Origin: Epibacterium sp. Ofav1-8
GTDB lineage: Bacteria > Pseudomonadota > Alphaproteobacteria > Rhodobacterales > Rhodobacteraceae
Assembly (NCBI RefSeq): GCF_022348185.1
Contig: NZ_JAKRFD010000009.1
Span: forward strand, 1 to 64,000
Length of the DNA: 64,000 bases
Reading direction: 5' to 3'
Shown here: positions 24,944 to 32,948 of the stretch, piece by piece
Layout of the letters: each line of letters begins with the position of its first letter
Numbering within the stretch: position 1 is the first letter of the stretch
Translations under genes and position numbers: made by a program
Notes under the pieces: model-generated
Told to the model about the DNA's origin: nothing
What the model saw: the letters and a program-made list of their open reading frames with translations, nothing else
Database searches by the model: none

Positions 24944-26083
24944 ATGTCGATGAACCGGCGCCAATTCGGGGCACTGGCAACCGCTTTCGGGCTGGCAGGC
25001 TGCGGCGCAACCGTCGAAACGCAACCGGGTGGACCAAAACCGCTGCCCGATGATCTGCGCCCGGTCCGCAACGCGGACTATGCCAGATGGGTCGCTTCCT
25101 TTCAGGAGCGGGCGGCACGCCAGGGCTTTTCCCAGGACCTTCTGCGCACCGCGTTCAGGGGGACCGGCTACCTGCCGGGCGTGGTCAAACGCGACCGCAA
25201 CCAGACCGAATTCAAACGCACCCTCGAAGACTACCTGTCCATCGCCGTGTCGGAGGAACGGGTCAGCAAGGGGCGGGCCGCCTATGCCCGTCATCGCGGC
25301 ACCCTGCGCGCCATCGAGCAGCAATATGGCGTGGAAGCGCACATCATCACCGCCGTCTGGGGGCTTGAGAGCTTTTTCGGGGAACGCCGCGGTGATGTCC
25401 CCGTCATCTCCGCAACCTCCACCCTCGCCTACGATGGGCGCCGGGGGGCGTTTTTCGAACGCCAGTTGATCGCGGCCCTGAAAATTCTGCAAGCTGGGCA
25501 CGTGTCGGCCCGCAACCTGACCGGCAGCTGGGCGGGCGCCATGGGGCACACACAGTTCATTCCGACGTCCTTCCTCGCCTTTGCTGTCGATTTCACCGGC
25601 GACGGACGCCGCGACATCTGGTCCGAGGACCCCAGCGACGCGCTGGCCTCGACGGCGGCCTATCTCGCGCGCAACGGGTGGCAAAAGGGCCTGCCCTGGG
25701 GCGGCGAGGCCGGTCCGAGTGCGCCCACAGGCACCCGCATCCAGCCACAAGAGGGCGGCCCCAGCTTCTCCGTCACCGCCAATTTCCGCGCCCTGAAACG
25801 CTACAACAACTCTGATGCCTATGCGATCGGCGTGGGGCATCTTGCGGATCGCATTGCAGGAGGCCCGCCGCTCCGGGGCAGCTTCCCGCCGGATCAATAC
25901 GGGCTGACCAAGGATGACCGCATTGCCCTGCAAAGCAAGCTGACAGCCGCCGGGTTCGATACCGGAGGCACAGATGGCGTGATCGGCCCCAACACCCGAG
26001 ACGCGCTGCGTGCCTATCAGCAGCGCACCGGCATGCCGGTGACGGGCGACCCTTCGCCGGAACTTCTTCGACAGCTGCCCTGA
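24944..26083 (+). CDS. Lytic murein transglycosylase, MltB family, lipoprotein
   Basis: 379 residues. The N-terminus combines a twin-arginine motif (NRRQFGALATAFG) with lipobox LAGC, so it is probably a Tat-exported lipoprotein. The SLT_2 domain follows (about 40-300), with the catalytic Glu in VWGLESFFG and the conserved WAGAMGHTQFIPTSFL. A C-terminal peptidoglycan-binding domain (about 315-378) reads LQSKLTAAGFDTGGTDGVIG. It cleaves glycan strands to 1,6-anhydro ends. The start may be 24944 or 24950; AGGTGA lies just upstream. It is monocistronic, downstream of the secretion genes; a role in making room for secretion complexes is possible but unsupported. Confidence 0.9.
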   Translation: MSMNRRQFGALATAFGLAGCGATVETQPGGPKPLPDDLRPVRNADYARWVASFQERAARQGFSQDLLRTAFRGTGYLPGVVKRDRNQTEFKRTLEDYLSIAVSEERVSKGRAAYARHRGTLRAIEQQYGVEAHIITAVWGLESFFGERRGDVPVISATSTLAYDGRRGAFFERQLIAALKILQAGHVSARNLTGSWAGAMGHTQFIPTSFLAFAVDFTGDGRRDIWSEDPSDALASTAAYLARNGWQKGLPWGGEAGPSAPTGTRIQPQEGGPSFSVTANFRALKRYNNSDAYAIGVGHLADRIAGGPPLRGSFPPDQYGLTKDDRIALQSKLTAAGFDTGGTDGVIGPNTRDALRAYQQRTGMPVTGDPSPELLRQLP

Positions 26084-26171
26084 TCCGCTGTTCGGCTCCG
26101 GCATCGCGTCTGCCGCCACAACGGCAGGCGCCTTCTGACCAAGCCCGCCCCTGCGACACAGCGGGGTCGGG

Positions 26172-26948
26172 TTACTCTGCCTCCGCCGCGATGATGCGGC
26201 AGCCGGTGGCCGCGCATCTGTCGCGAATGTCGGCGCTGAGCGGGGCGTTGGTCACCACCACCTCATACTCCCAGACATGTCCCATTCTGCACGGCAGATC
26301 GCGTCCGAACTTGGCACTGTCGACCACAAGGATCCGCTCCCGCGCGCATTCGGTGATCGATTGTCGCGCCACGATTTCTGCCGCATTGTAATCCAGCACC
26401 TCGCCCCCCTCGGAGAGCCCCCCACAACTGAAGATCGCCTGCTCCATCCGGAAGCGGCTGAAAAACCCGGCACTCGCGGCCCCGATCAGGTCGAGATCCC
26501 GCAGGCGCACGGTGCCCCCAGCCAGTTCAACCACCGCACCCGGGGCATTTTGCAGCGCATGAACCGCGTGAATGCTGTTGGTCGCCACAAACAGGTTCTG
26601 GCGGATCGCCAGCATACGGGCGCATTGCTCGACCGTGGTTCCGGTGCCAAGCGCCACCCGGGCGCCGTCCTTGACCAGGTTCTTCACCGCCAGCGCAATC
26701 TGCTGCTTTTCCAGCCGCGAGGCACCGACCCGCGGCAGATAGGCGATGTTCTCCGATTGTTGGCGCAACCGCACCGCCCCGTTGCGACGCTGAACCAGCG
26801 CCGCGGCGTCAAGATCCCTCAAATCAGCGCGAATCGTCTGAACGGACACCCCGAGCTGCGCGGCGAGATCACGCGCCGACAGTTCTTGGTTTTCGGTGAG
26901 AAGGGCAATTATGCGATCCCGGCGGATGTTCAGATCATCCCGCTTCAT
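26172..26948 (-). CDS. DeoR/GlpR-family transcriptional regulator
   Basis: 258 residues. The N-terminal winged helix-turn-helix (about 8-60) has RRDRIIALLTENQELSARDL and VSVQTIRADLRDLDAAALVQR, the DeoR signature with RxDLxxLxxxGxxxRxxGG-like spacing. The C-terminal DeoRC sensor has VALGTGTTVEQCA, FVATNSIHAVHAL and DSAKFGRD. Family members sense sugar phosphates or related phospho-metabolites. It is divergent from the ABC importer and phosphatase operon, with TTCGAAAG sites in the shared region, so it most likely represses that operon. Confidence 0.88.
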   Translation of the reverse strand: MKRDDLNIRRDRIIALLTENQELSARDLAAQLGVSVQTIRADLRDLDAAALVQRRNGAVRLRQQSENIAYLPRVGASRLEKQQIALAVKNLVKDGARVALGTGTTVEQCARMLAIRQNLFVATNSIHAVHALQNAPGAVVELAGGTVRLRDLDLIGAASAGFFSRFRMEQAIFSCGGLSEGGEVLDYNAAEIVARQSITECARERILVVDSAKFGRDLPCRMGHVWEYEVVVTNAPLSADIRDRCAATGCRIIAAEAE

Positions 26949-26950
26949 TG

Positions 26951-26965
26951 GCTTTCCTTCGAAAG
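26951..26965. promoter_or_regulatory. TTCGAAAG operator candidate next to the DeoR gene
   Basis: GCTTTCCTTCGAAAG lies just upstream of the DeoR-family gene start. Its TTCGAAAG core is repeated at 27090-27097 before the ABC operon. Inverted CTTTC/GAAAG arms fit a DeoR-type operator. Inference. Confidence 0.45.
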
Positions 26966-27077
26966 TTTATTGACATCCATCGAATCTACTCACCCGAGGC
27001 TATGCTGCCAAGAAAAATTGCGAATATAAGGAATATTGTCACATTATGTTTGCATAGCTCCGAAATAAGGCACCCAC

Positions 27078-27097
27078 CGAAACATTTCGTTCGAAAG
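27078..27097. promoter_or_regulatory. CGAAACATTTCG palindrome plus TTCGAAAG before the ABC operon
   Basis: CGAAACATTTCG (27078-27089) is a perfect palindrome directly followed by TTCGAAAG, 20 bp before the solute-binding protein ATG. The second part repeats the element at 26958-26965. The pair brackets the AT-rich divergent promoter region and is the best candidate for DeoR-family repressor binding. Confidence 0.5.
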
Positions 27098-27117
27098 CCA
27101 CAACTTGGGGAACTGCA

Positions 27118-28086
27118 ATGAAATCCATCGTTACCGCCGCAGCCTTTGCCTGCTTTGCCTCCGCCAGCTTTGCCGACACCCTGACGCTCTACACATCCCA
27201 GCCCAATGCGGATGCGCAAAAGACCGTTGATGCCTTCATGGCCGCCAATCCCGGCACAGAAGTGGAATGGATCCGGGACGGGACAACCAAACTGATCGCC
27301 CGGCTGCGTGCTGAAATCGAAGCCGGCAACCCGCAACCCGACGTGCTTCTGATCGCCGATACCGTGACGCTGGAAGGCATGGCGCAGGAAGGCCTGCTGA
27401 CCGCCTATAAATCGCCGGAAGCAGATGCCTATGACCCCGCCCTGCACAGCGCCGAGGGATATTATCACTCCACCAAGCTGATCACGACGGGCATCGTCTA
27501 CAACACCGGTGCCGAAAAAGCGCCGGCCTCCTGGTCGGATCTTAACGACGCGGCCCTCAAGGGGCAGGTTGCCATGCCTTCGCCGCTCTACTCGGGTGCC
27601 GCGCTGATCCACCTGGCAACGCTGACCGGTGACGACAAGCTGGGCTGGGACTACTACAGCGATCTGGCCGAGAACGACGCCCGCGCCCAGGGTGGCAATG
27701 GCGGCACCTTCAAGGCAGTGGCCGCGGGTGAAAAACCCTACGGTGTGGTGGTGGATTTCCTCGCCATCCGCAACAAGGCCGAAGGCTCGCCGGTCGAATT
27801 CGTCTTTCCCGAAGAAGGCGTCTCCTATGTGACGGAGCCGGTGGCCATCATGTCCTCCGCCAAGAATGTCGAGGCCGCGCAGTCCTTTGTGGACTTCGTC
27901 CTGAGTGAAGCCGGCCAGGACCTGGTGCTGGACATGGGCTATATCCCAGCCCGGAACGATATGGGCGTACCGGCAGGCTTCCCCGCGCGCGACTCCATCA
28001 AGCTGATGGACTTCGACCCGGCAGAAGCGCTGAAGAACGCCGAAGCCAACAAAGAGAAATTCGCAGAGATCTTTGGCGTCAACTAA
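27118..28086 (+). CDS. ABC importer solute-binding protein (FbpA/AfuA-like)
   Basis: 322-residue periplasmic protein with a signal peptide cut near SFA/DTL. The mature start LTLYTSQPNADAQKTVDAF, followed by TEVEWIRDGTTKLIARL and PDVLLIADTVTLEGM, matches the group of binding proteins that includes iron(III), 2-aminoethylphosphonate and hexose-phosphate (AfuA) binders. The iron-binding Tyr pair of FbpA is not evident, and the three downstream phosphatase-like genes argue for a phosphorylated ligand. It is the first gene of a six-gene operon; the stop overlaps the permease ATG by one base. Confidence 0.85.
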   Translation: MKSIVTAAAFACFASASFADTLTLYTSQPNADAQKTVDAFMAANPGTEVEWIRDGTTKLIARLRAEIEAGNPQPDVLLIADTVTLEGMAQEGLLTAYKSPEADAYDPALHSAEGYYHSTKLITTGIVYNTGAEKAPASWSDLNDAALKGQVAMPSPLYSGAALIHLATLTGDDKLGWDYYSDLAENDARAQGGNGGTFKAVAAGEKPYGVVVDFLAIRNKAEGSPVEFVFPEEGVSYVTEPVAIMSSAKNVEAAQSFVDFVLSEAGQDLVLDMGYIPARNDMGVPAGFPARDSIKLMDFDPAEALKNAEANKEKFAEIFGVN

Positions 28087-29789
28087 TGCAGCCGAACAAG
28101 ACCCATGGAGGCAGCCGATCCGAGGATCGGCTGCTTTACGTCGCTCTGCTGATCGCCATCACGGTCACCCTCGCCCCGGTGCTGCGACTGTTTGCCGAAG
28201 GCATCACGGTGGACGGGCGTGCCAGCCTTGCACTCGTGTCCGAGATCTGGGCACGGGACAACACCCAGACGGCACTGCTCCATTCGCTGGTGACCGCGGG
28301 CCTCGGCACGTTGGTGTCGGTGGTCATCGGCAGCCTGTTTGCCTTTCTGGTGGCGCTTACGGACCTGCGGGCAAAGGCGACACTGGTGTTCTGCCTGATG
28401 ATCCCGATGATGATCCCGCCGCAGATCACCGCCCTGTCCTGGACCCAGATCGTGGGACCGTCCTCGGTTCTGCTCAAGACCTTGGGCATTGCGCCACCTC
28501 TGGGCGCACCGCAACCGCTCTACTCCCCTGCCGGAATCATCGCGCTGCTGGGCATCCAGCATACGTCGATCGTGTTCCTGACCCTGCGTGCCGGGCTGCG
28601 CTCCATTCCGCAGGAAGCCGTCGAGGCCGCCCGCATCAGCGGTGCGCGGGGGCTGCGCCTGTGGCGGCAGATCATCCTGCCCTTGTGCCTGCCCAGCCTT
28701 GCCGCAGGCACCGCGATTACATTCGTGACCGCGCTTGGCAATTTCGGCATTCCCGCGATGCTGGGCATTCCGGCCGGGTATTCCACCCTGCCCACACTGA
28801 TCTATCAGAAGCTTGCCGGCCTCGGCACATCTGTCCTGGCCGAGGTCGCCGCCCTGGCGATGCTGATCGGCCTTGTCGCGATCTGCGGTATCCTGCTGCA
28901 CCGGTTCTTCCGCTCGCGCCAGACCGTGCATCTGGTTGGGTCCGCCAGCCGGCCACTTGCCATTCCCCTGGGCCGCGCGCGGCTGCCGATCGAGGCGGCC
29001 CTATGGCTGTTTGTCTGCGCCATCCTGGTGCTGCCGATGTCGGGCCTGCTGGCGACCTCGCTGGTGCCTGCCTATGGCGTGCCGCTGAGCCTGGACACCC
29101 TGACGCTGTCCTCCTGGGGAGAAGTCCTGTTCCGCCAGCCGGTCACCTCCCGTGCCTTTGTCAATTCCTTTGCGCTGTCGCTTGGCGCGGCGCTTGTCCT
29201 GATGGCACTCTGCCTGCCGCTGGCCTGGATGATGGAGCGGCGCCCCTCGCGACTGGGGCGCTTCTTTGACAGTCTTGTCGACCTGCCCTACGCCCTGCCC
29301 GGTGTCGTGCTGGCGATCGCCATGATCCTTCTGTTGATCAAGCTCCCCTTCACCGAGGCCACACTCTACGGCACGATCTGGATCATTTTCCTTGCCTATC
29401 TGGCCCGGTTCATGACGGTGATGTTCCGCCCCATTCAGGCCAGTTTCCGCCAGCTTGACCCCGCGATGAACGAAGCGGCGCAATCGGTCGGCGCAACGCT
29501 CTGGCAGCGCCTGCGCTCCATCATCCTGCCCCTGTCCGCGCCCTCTGCGGCGGCAGGTGCAATCCTGCTCTTTCTCACCGCCTTCAATGAACTGACGGTT
29601 TCCGCGCTTCTGTGGTCTTCGGGAACCGAAACGCTGGGGGTGATGATCTTCAATCTCGATGACAGTGGCGAGACCGTCATGGCCTCGGCCCTCGCCATGA
29701 CAATTGTCCTGGTGGTGATGGTGTTGATGGGTGTTGTCCAGCTCGCCTCCCGCCGCCTGCCCAAAGGAGTCGTCCCATGGCAGACATAA
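28086..29789 (+). CDS. ABC importer permease, two fused membrane domains
   Basis: 567 residues with about twelve TM segments in two homologous halves, each with an EAA-type loop: EAVEAARISGARGLRLWRQI near 178 and NEAAQSVGATLWQRLRSIIL near 461. This is the layout of FbpB, AfuB and PhnU/PhnV-type permeases. It lies in the inner membrane between the binding protein and the ATPase gene, with a 13-bp overlap to the latter, so all three are translated together. Confidence 0.9.
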   Translation: MQPNKTHGGSRSEDRLLYVALLIAITVTLAPVLRLFAEGITVDGRASLALVSEIWARDNTQTALLHSLVTAGLGTLVSVVIGSLFAFLVALTDLRAKATLVFCLMIPMMIPPQITALSWTQIVGPSSVLLKTLGIAPPLGAPQPLYSPAGIIALLGIQHTSIVFLTLRAGLRSIPQEAVEAARISGARGLRLWRQIILPLCLPSLAAGTAITFVTALGNFGIPAMLGIPAGYSTLPTLIYQKLAGLGTSVLAEVAALAMLIGLVAICGILLHRFFRSRQTVHLVGSASRPLAIPLGRARLPIEAALWLFVCAILVLPMSGLLATSLVPAYGVPLSLDTLTLSSWGEVLFRQPVTSRAFVNSFALSLGAALVLMALCLPLAWMMERRPSRLGRFFDSLVDLPYALPGVVLAIAMILLLIKLPFTEATLYGTIWIIFLAYLARFMTVMFRPIQASFRQLDPAMNEAAQSVGATLWQRLRSIILPLSAPSAAAGAILLFLTAFNELTVSALLWSSGTETLGVMIFNLDDSGETVMASALAMTIVLVVMVLMGVVQLASRRLPKGVVPWQT

Positions 29790-30820
29790 CGCTGACCTCA
29801 GTCGAAAAACGCTTTGACGGTGTCCCGGCGCTCGCCTCGATCACCGCCTCGATCACGGATGGAGAGTTCGTCGCCCTGCTGGGGCCTTCGGGCTGTGGCA
29901 AGTCCACGTTGTTGCGGCTGCTGGCGGGGTTTGAGCATCCCGACGCAGGTGCGATCTCGATTGGCGCAACCGAGGTGTCCAATGCGCGGACCCATCATTC
30001 CCTGCCACCCGAAGCCCGCAACATCGGCTTTGTGTTCCAGTCCTACGCCCTCTGGCCCCATATGACCGTGCGGCGCAACGTCTCCTACCCTCTGGAGGTG
30101 CGCGGCGCGTCCAGAGCGGATCGCAACCGGGAGACCGATACAGCGCTTGCGGCCACCGGGTTGACGTCCTTTGGTGATCGCATGCCGGCGGAACTCTCCG
30201 GCGGTCAACGACAGCGGGTGGCGCTGGCCCGCTGCCTGGTTTCCGCCCCGGACGCGGTGCTGCTCGACGAGCCGTTGGCGAACCTCGATGTGGCGCTGCG
30301 GGCGTCGATGCAGGACGTGTTCTGCGACTTTCACCGCCGCACCGGCGCGACAATGGTCTACGTGACCCATGACCAGTCCGAGGCCATGGCCATGGCGGAT
30401 CGGATTGCCGTGATGTCCGACGGTCGCATAGCCCAGTTCGACACGCCCGAGGCGCTCTACAAGCGCCCGCGCAGCCGCTTTGTCGCAGGCTTTGTCGGCG
30501 AAGGCACGGTTCTGCCGATCGACGACATCGCGCACTCGGGCCCCCGGACCGAGGCGCATCTGCTCGGGGCGCGGGTGGCTGTCGAAACCGATACCGACCG
30601 GCCGAACCTGATCTGCCTGCGCCCGGAGAATATCACCCTCTCCGAAACAGGTGACCTGCGGTCCCGCGTGACCCGCAGCACCTACCTGGGCGGTCGCTAC
30701 CGGCTCAACCTGGAAACACCGGATGGCGCCCAGCTGCTCGCGGAAAGCCGCGAACGATATGCCGAAGGGGCGCAACTGGGGGTGTCACTGCGTAGCCCAT
30801 GGGCGTTTTCGGAGGCATAA
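29777..30820 (+). CDS. ABC importer ATP-binding protein
   Basis: 347 residues. Walker A is GPSGCGKST near 37, signature LSGGQRQRVALARCL, Walker B AVLLDEPLANLD, H-loop VTHDQSEAM. A C-terminal TOBE-like domain (about 240-345) is typical of the MalK/PotA/FbpC class. It energises import through the preceding permease. The stop is followed directly by the ATG of the metallo-hydrolase gene, whose GGAGG lies inside this reading frame. Confidence 0.92.
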   Translation: MADITLTSVEKRFDGVPALASITASITDGEFVALLGPSGCGKSTLLRLLAGFEHPDAGAISIGATEVSNARTHHSLPPEARNIGFVFQSYALWPHMTVRRNVSYPLEVRGASRADRNRETDTALAATGLTSFGDRMPAELSGGQRQRVALARCLVSAPDAVLLDEPLANLDVALRASMQDVFCDFHRRTGATMVYVTHDQSEAMAMADRIAVMSDGRIAQFDTPEALYKRPRSRFVAGFVGEGTVLPIDDIAHSGPRTEAHLLGARVAVETDTDRPNLICLRPENITLSETGDLRSRVTRSTYLGGRYRLNLETPDGAQLLAESRERYAEGAQLGVSLRSPWAFSEA

Positions 30821-31891
30821 ATGAACGAAGTCAAAGTCCTGTCGGGGATCGGCGACAAAGGCCCCGCCTGCATGCGATTGACGGTCGGGGGCAAGGTCTG
30901 GCTTCTGGATTGTGGGCACGGTCCGGAGGCCAACGCACATTTTGATCCGGCCTGGCTGGAGGGCGCGGATGCGGTCTTCATCACGCATGACCATATCGAT
31001 CACATCGGCGGTGCCGCCTACGCGGTCGAAGCCAACCTGCCGATCTACACCACGATGCAGACGGCCAAGGCGCTGCCGCCCGCCGCCGAAGTCCGCCCGT
31101 TGCCCGAACGGGGCGTGACCGAGATCGACGGCATCCGCCTGACCACCGGCCGCAACGGGCATGCGCTAGGTGGCGTCTGGATGCATTTCGATATTGGCGA
31201 TGGCCTGTTCTATTCTGGCGACTGGTCCGAGGAATCCCAATGGTTCGCCTTCGACATCCCGCCACCCGCCGCAACCGCGATACTGGATTGCTCCTATCAT
31301 CTGGACCCGATCACCCAGGCGGAGCGCTTTGCGGCGCTCGATGCGCTGATCGACCGCCTGCCCGGACAGATCCTGCTCCCGGTGCCCCCCTCCGGCCGCG
31401 CCGGTGAAATGGCCCTGCATCTGGTTGATCGCTTTGGTCTGGAGGCGGTGGTGCTGGACCCTGAATGCCGCACTGCCCTGCGTTCCGCGCTGGCCAGCGA
31501 TGGCCTCAGCCCGCGTGCACAGGCCATCGCTCCGCTGTTGCACGCAAGCGATCACGACTACGGGCGCTTCCTGATCTGCGACACTCCGAATGCGGATGGT
31601 GGCGCGGCCTGGGGATATGCCCGGGCCTGGCGCGAAAGCGGGCGCCTGGGACAGGATGCGCATGTGGTGTTTACCGGGCATATGACCGCACATGCGCGTG
31701 GCATCTGTTCGGTGCCCGGCGGGCACTTCCAACGGTGGAATGTACATCCGCCCTTTGGGGATCAGATCAAGATGCTCCAGCGCCTCAAGGCGAAACGCTT
31801 CGCCCCGGCCTTCTGCCCCCGCCCCGAAGAGTATCTGATCGAGGACGGTCTTGGAGCAGAGATTTTTATGCATGAAAGCATCGCGCTATGA
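30821..31891 (+). CDS. Metallo-beta-lactamase-fold hydrolase
   Basis: 356-residue cytoplasmic protein. The metal motif reads FITHDHIDHIGG (HxHxDH), followed by a later His in NGHALGG and Asp in FYSGDW. The C-terminal half has VFTGHMTAHARG, which recalls the beta-CASP-type nucleases and phosphodiesterases, though a full beta-CASP domain cannot be confirmed. Position in an importer operon with two phosphatases suggests it opens a cyclic or diester phosphate of the imported compound. The stop overlaps the next start as ATGA. Confidence 0.8.
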   Translation: MNEVKVLSGIGDKGPACMRLTVGGKVWLLDCGHGPEANAHFDPAWLEGADAVFITHDHIDHIGGAAYAVEANLPIYTTMQTAKALPPAAEVRPLPERGVTEIDGIRLTTGRNGHALGGVWMHFDIGDGLFYSGDWSEESQWFAFDIPPPAATAILDCSYHLDPITQAERFAALDALIDRLPGQILLPVPPSGRAGEMALHLVDRFGLEAVVLDPECRTALRSALASDGLSPRAQAIAPLLHASDHDYGRFLICDTPNADGGAAWGYARAWRESGRLGQDAHVVFTGHMTAHARGICSVPGGHFQRWNVHPPFGDQIKMLQRLKAKRFAPAFCPRPEEYLIEDGLGAEIFMHESIAL

Positions 31892-32436
31892 CCAACCGAC
31901 TGCCGCAGAGATCGCTCTGCCTGATCCGCCATGGAGAGACCAGCGCAAACCGGGACGGGATAATCGCCGGGCGTCTGGATGTCCCTCTGACAGACACCGG
32001 CCGGAGGCAGGCCCGCGATTTGCGTCTGGTGACCTGGGACACGCCGATTGCGGTGTTTTCCAGCCCGATGGCGCGCGCGCAGGAGACCTGCCGTCTGGGC
32101 TTCCCCGATCAGGCGTTTTTGGTGAACGCCGATCTGCGGGAACGCGACTGGGGCGTTTTTGAAGGGCGGCCGCTGTCCGAACAGCCGCCCCGAGACTCTC
32201 ATCCCCCACAAGGGGAACGCTGGCCGGACATGATCGACCGCGTTGCAACGGCGATCGCCACCTGCTGCGCCGAGGCCGGAGAGCGACTGCCCGTCATTGT
32301 CTGCCATTCCGGCGTCATCCGGGCCCTGCGCATTCTATCGGGCCAGGGTTCACACTCCCCCCGCCCCGCCAACGCCATCCCCATCCATTTCACATGGACC
32401 GGCACCGCCCATCAGGAGATCCAACATGCCAGCTGA
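31888..32436 (+). CDS. Histidine phosphatase family protein
   Basis: 182 residues. It begins with the phosphohistidine motif LIRHGETSANRDG; LRERDWGVFEGR supplies the catalytic acid region and VIVCHSGVIRAL the second His. This is the phosphoglycerate-mutase-like phosphatase (CobC/GpmB) fold. It overlaps the metallo-hydrolase stop by ATGA and the HAD phosphatase start by 11 bp. A role in dephosphorylating the imported ligand is inferred from context. Confidence 0.87.
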   Translation: MTNRLPQRSLCLIRHGETSANRDGIIAGRLDVPLTDTGRRQARDLRLVTWDTPIAVFSSPMARAQETCRLGFPDQAFLVNADLRERDWGVFEGRPLSEQPPRDSHPPQGERWPDMIDRVATAIATCCAEAGERLPVIVCHSGVIRALRILSGQGSHSPRPANAIPIHFTWTGTAHQEIQHAS

Positions 32437-32890
32437 CCCCGCAACCCCTTGTGTCGTTTTTGATGTGGACGGGACCCTTGCAACCTTTGATGCAGCGACC
32501 CTCGGCCCGCTGGTGCACGGTGACGTGAAGGACTGGGATCGCTTTCACGCGGCGATGGCAGATGCCAAGGTGATCGCACCTGTGGGACACCTCCTACGGC
32601 GCCTGAAACAGGCCGGAGAAACCATTGTGATCTGCTCCGGGCGGCCAGAGGGATGGTCGACCGAAACCGAAGGCTGGCTGACGCGAAACAACCTGGATTT
32701 CGACGCGATCTATCTACGGCCGGAGGCGCAAGATGCGGCCAGTGACCCGGAGGTAAAACGTCACCTGCTCGCCCGGATGCGCGCCGACGGGTATGAACCC
32801 TGGATCGTCATCGATGACCGCCGTTCGGTTGTCGACACCTGGCGCGAAGCAGGGCTGATCTGCCTGCAATGTGCGCCGGGCGAATTCTAG
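32426..32890 (+). CDS. HAD phosphatase resembling the 3'-phosphatase domain of T4 polynucleotide kinase
   Basis: 154 residues from an ATG at 32426 with CAGGAG 7 nt upstream, inside the end of the previous gene. HAD motif I is VVFDVDGTLA, motif II ICSGRPEG and motif IV IDDRRSVVDTWREAGL, followed by CLQCAPGEF. The sequence DDRxxVVdxWRxxGlxClQ and its ending closely follow the phosphatase half of phage T4 Pnkp, but no kinase domain is present. It may remove a terminal phosphate from a nucleotide or sugar phosphate. It is the last gene of the operon. Confidence 0.82.
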   Translation: MPADPATPCVVFDVDGTLATFDAATLGPLVHGDVKDWDRFHAAMADAKVIAPVGHLLRRLKQAGETIVICSGRPEGWSTETEGWLTRNNLDFDAIYLRPEAQDAASDPEVKRHLLARMRADGYEPWIVIDDRRSVVDTWREAGLICLQCAPGEF

Positions 32891-32919
32891 GATCGCAGCT
32901 CTGCCGGTCCGGAGGCATC

Positions 32920-32940
32920 GGCGGCGCGCACTGCGCCGCC
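32920..32940. terminator. Hairpin between convergent HAD phosphatase and metH genes
   Basis: GGCGGCGC and GCGCCGCC form a perfect 8-bp stem with loop GCACT between two convergent genes. There is no T-tract on either strand, so termination would be weak or Rho-assisted. Confidence 0.5.
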
Positions 32941-32948
32941 TGCCATTG

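Noticed and set aside
23411-26119. 902-codon open frame on the minus strand
   Set aside because: Runs antisense across hlyD and the lytic transglycosylase gene; no recognisable domain.
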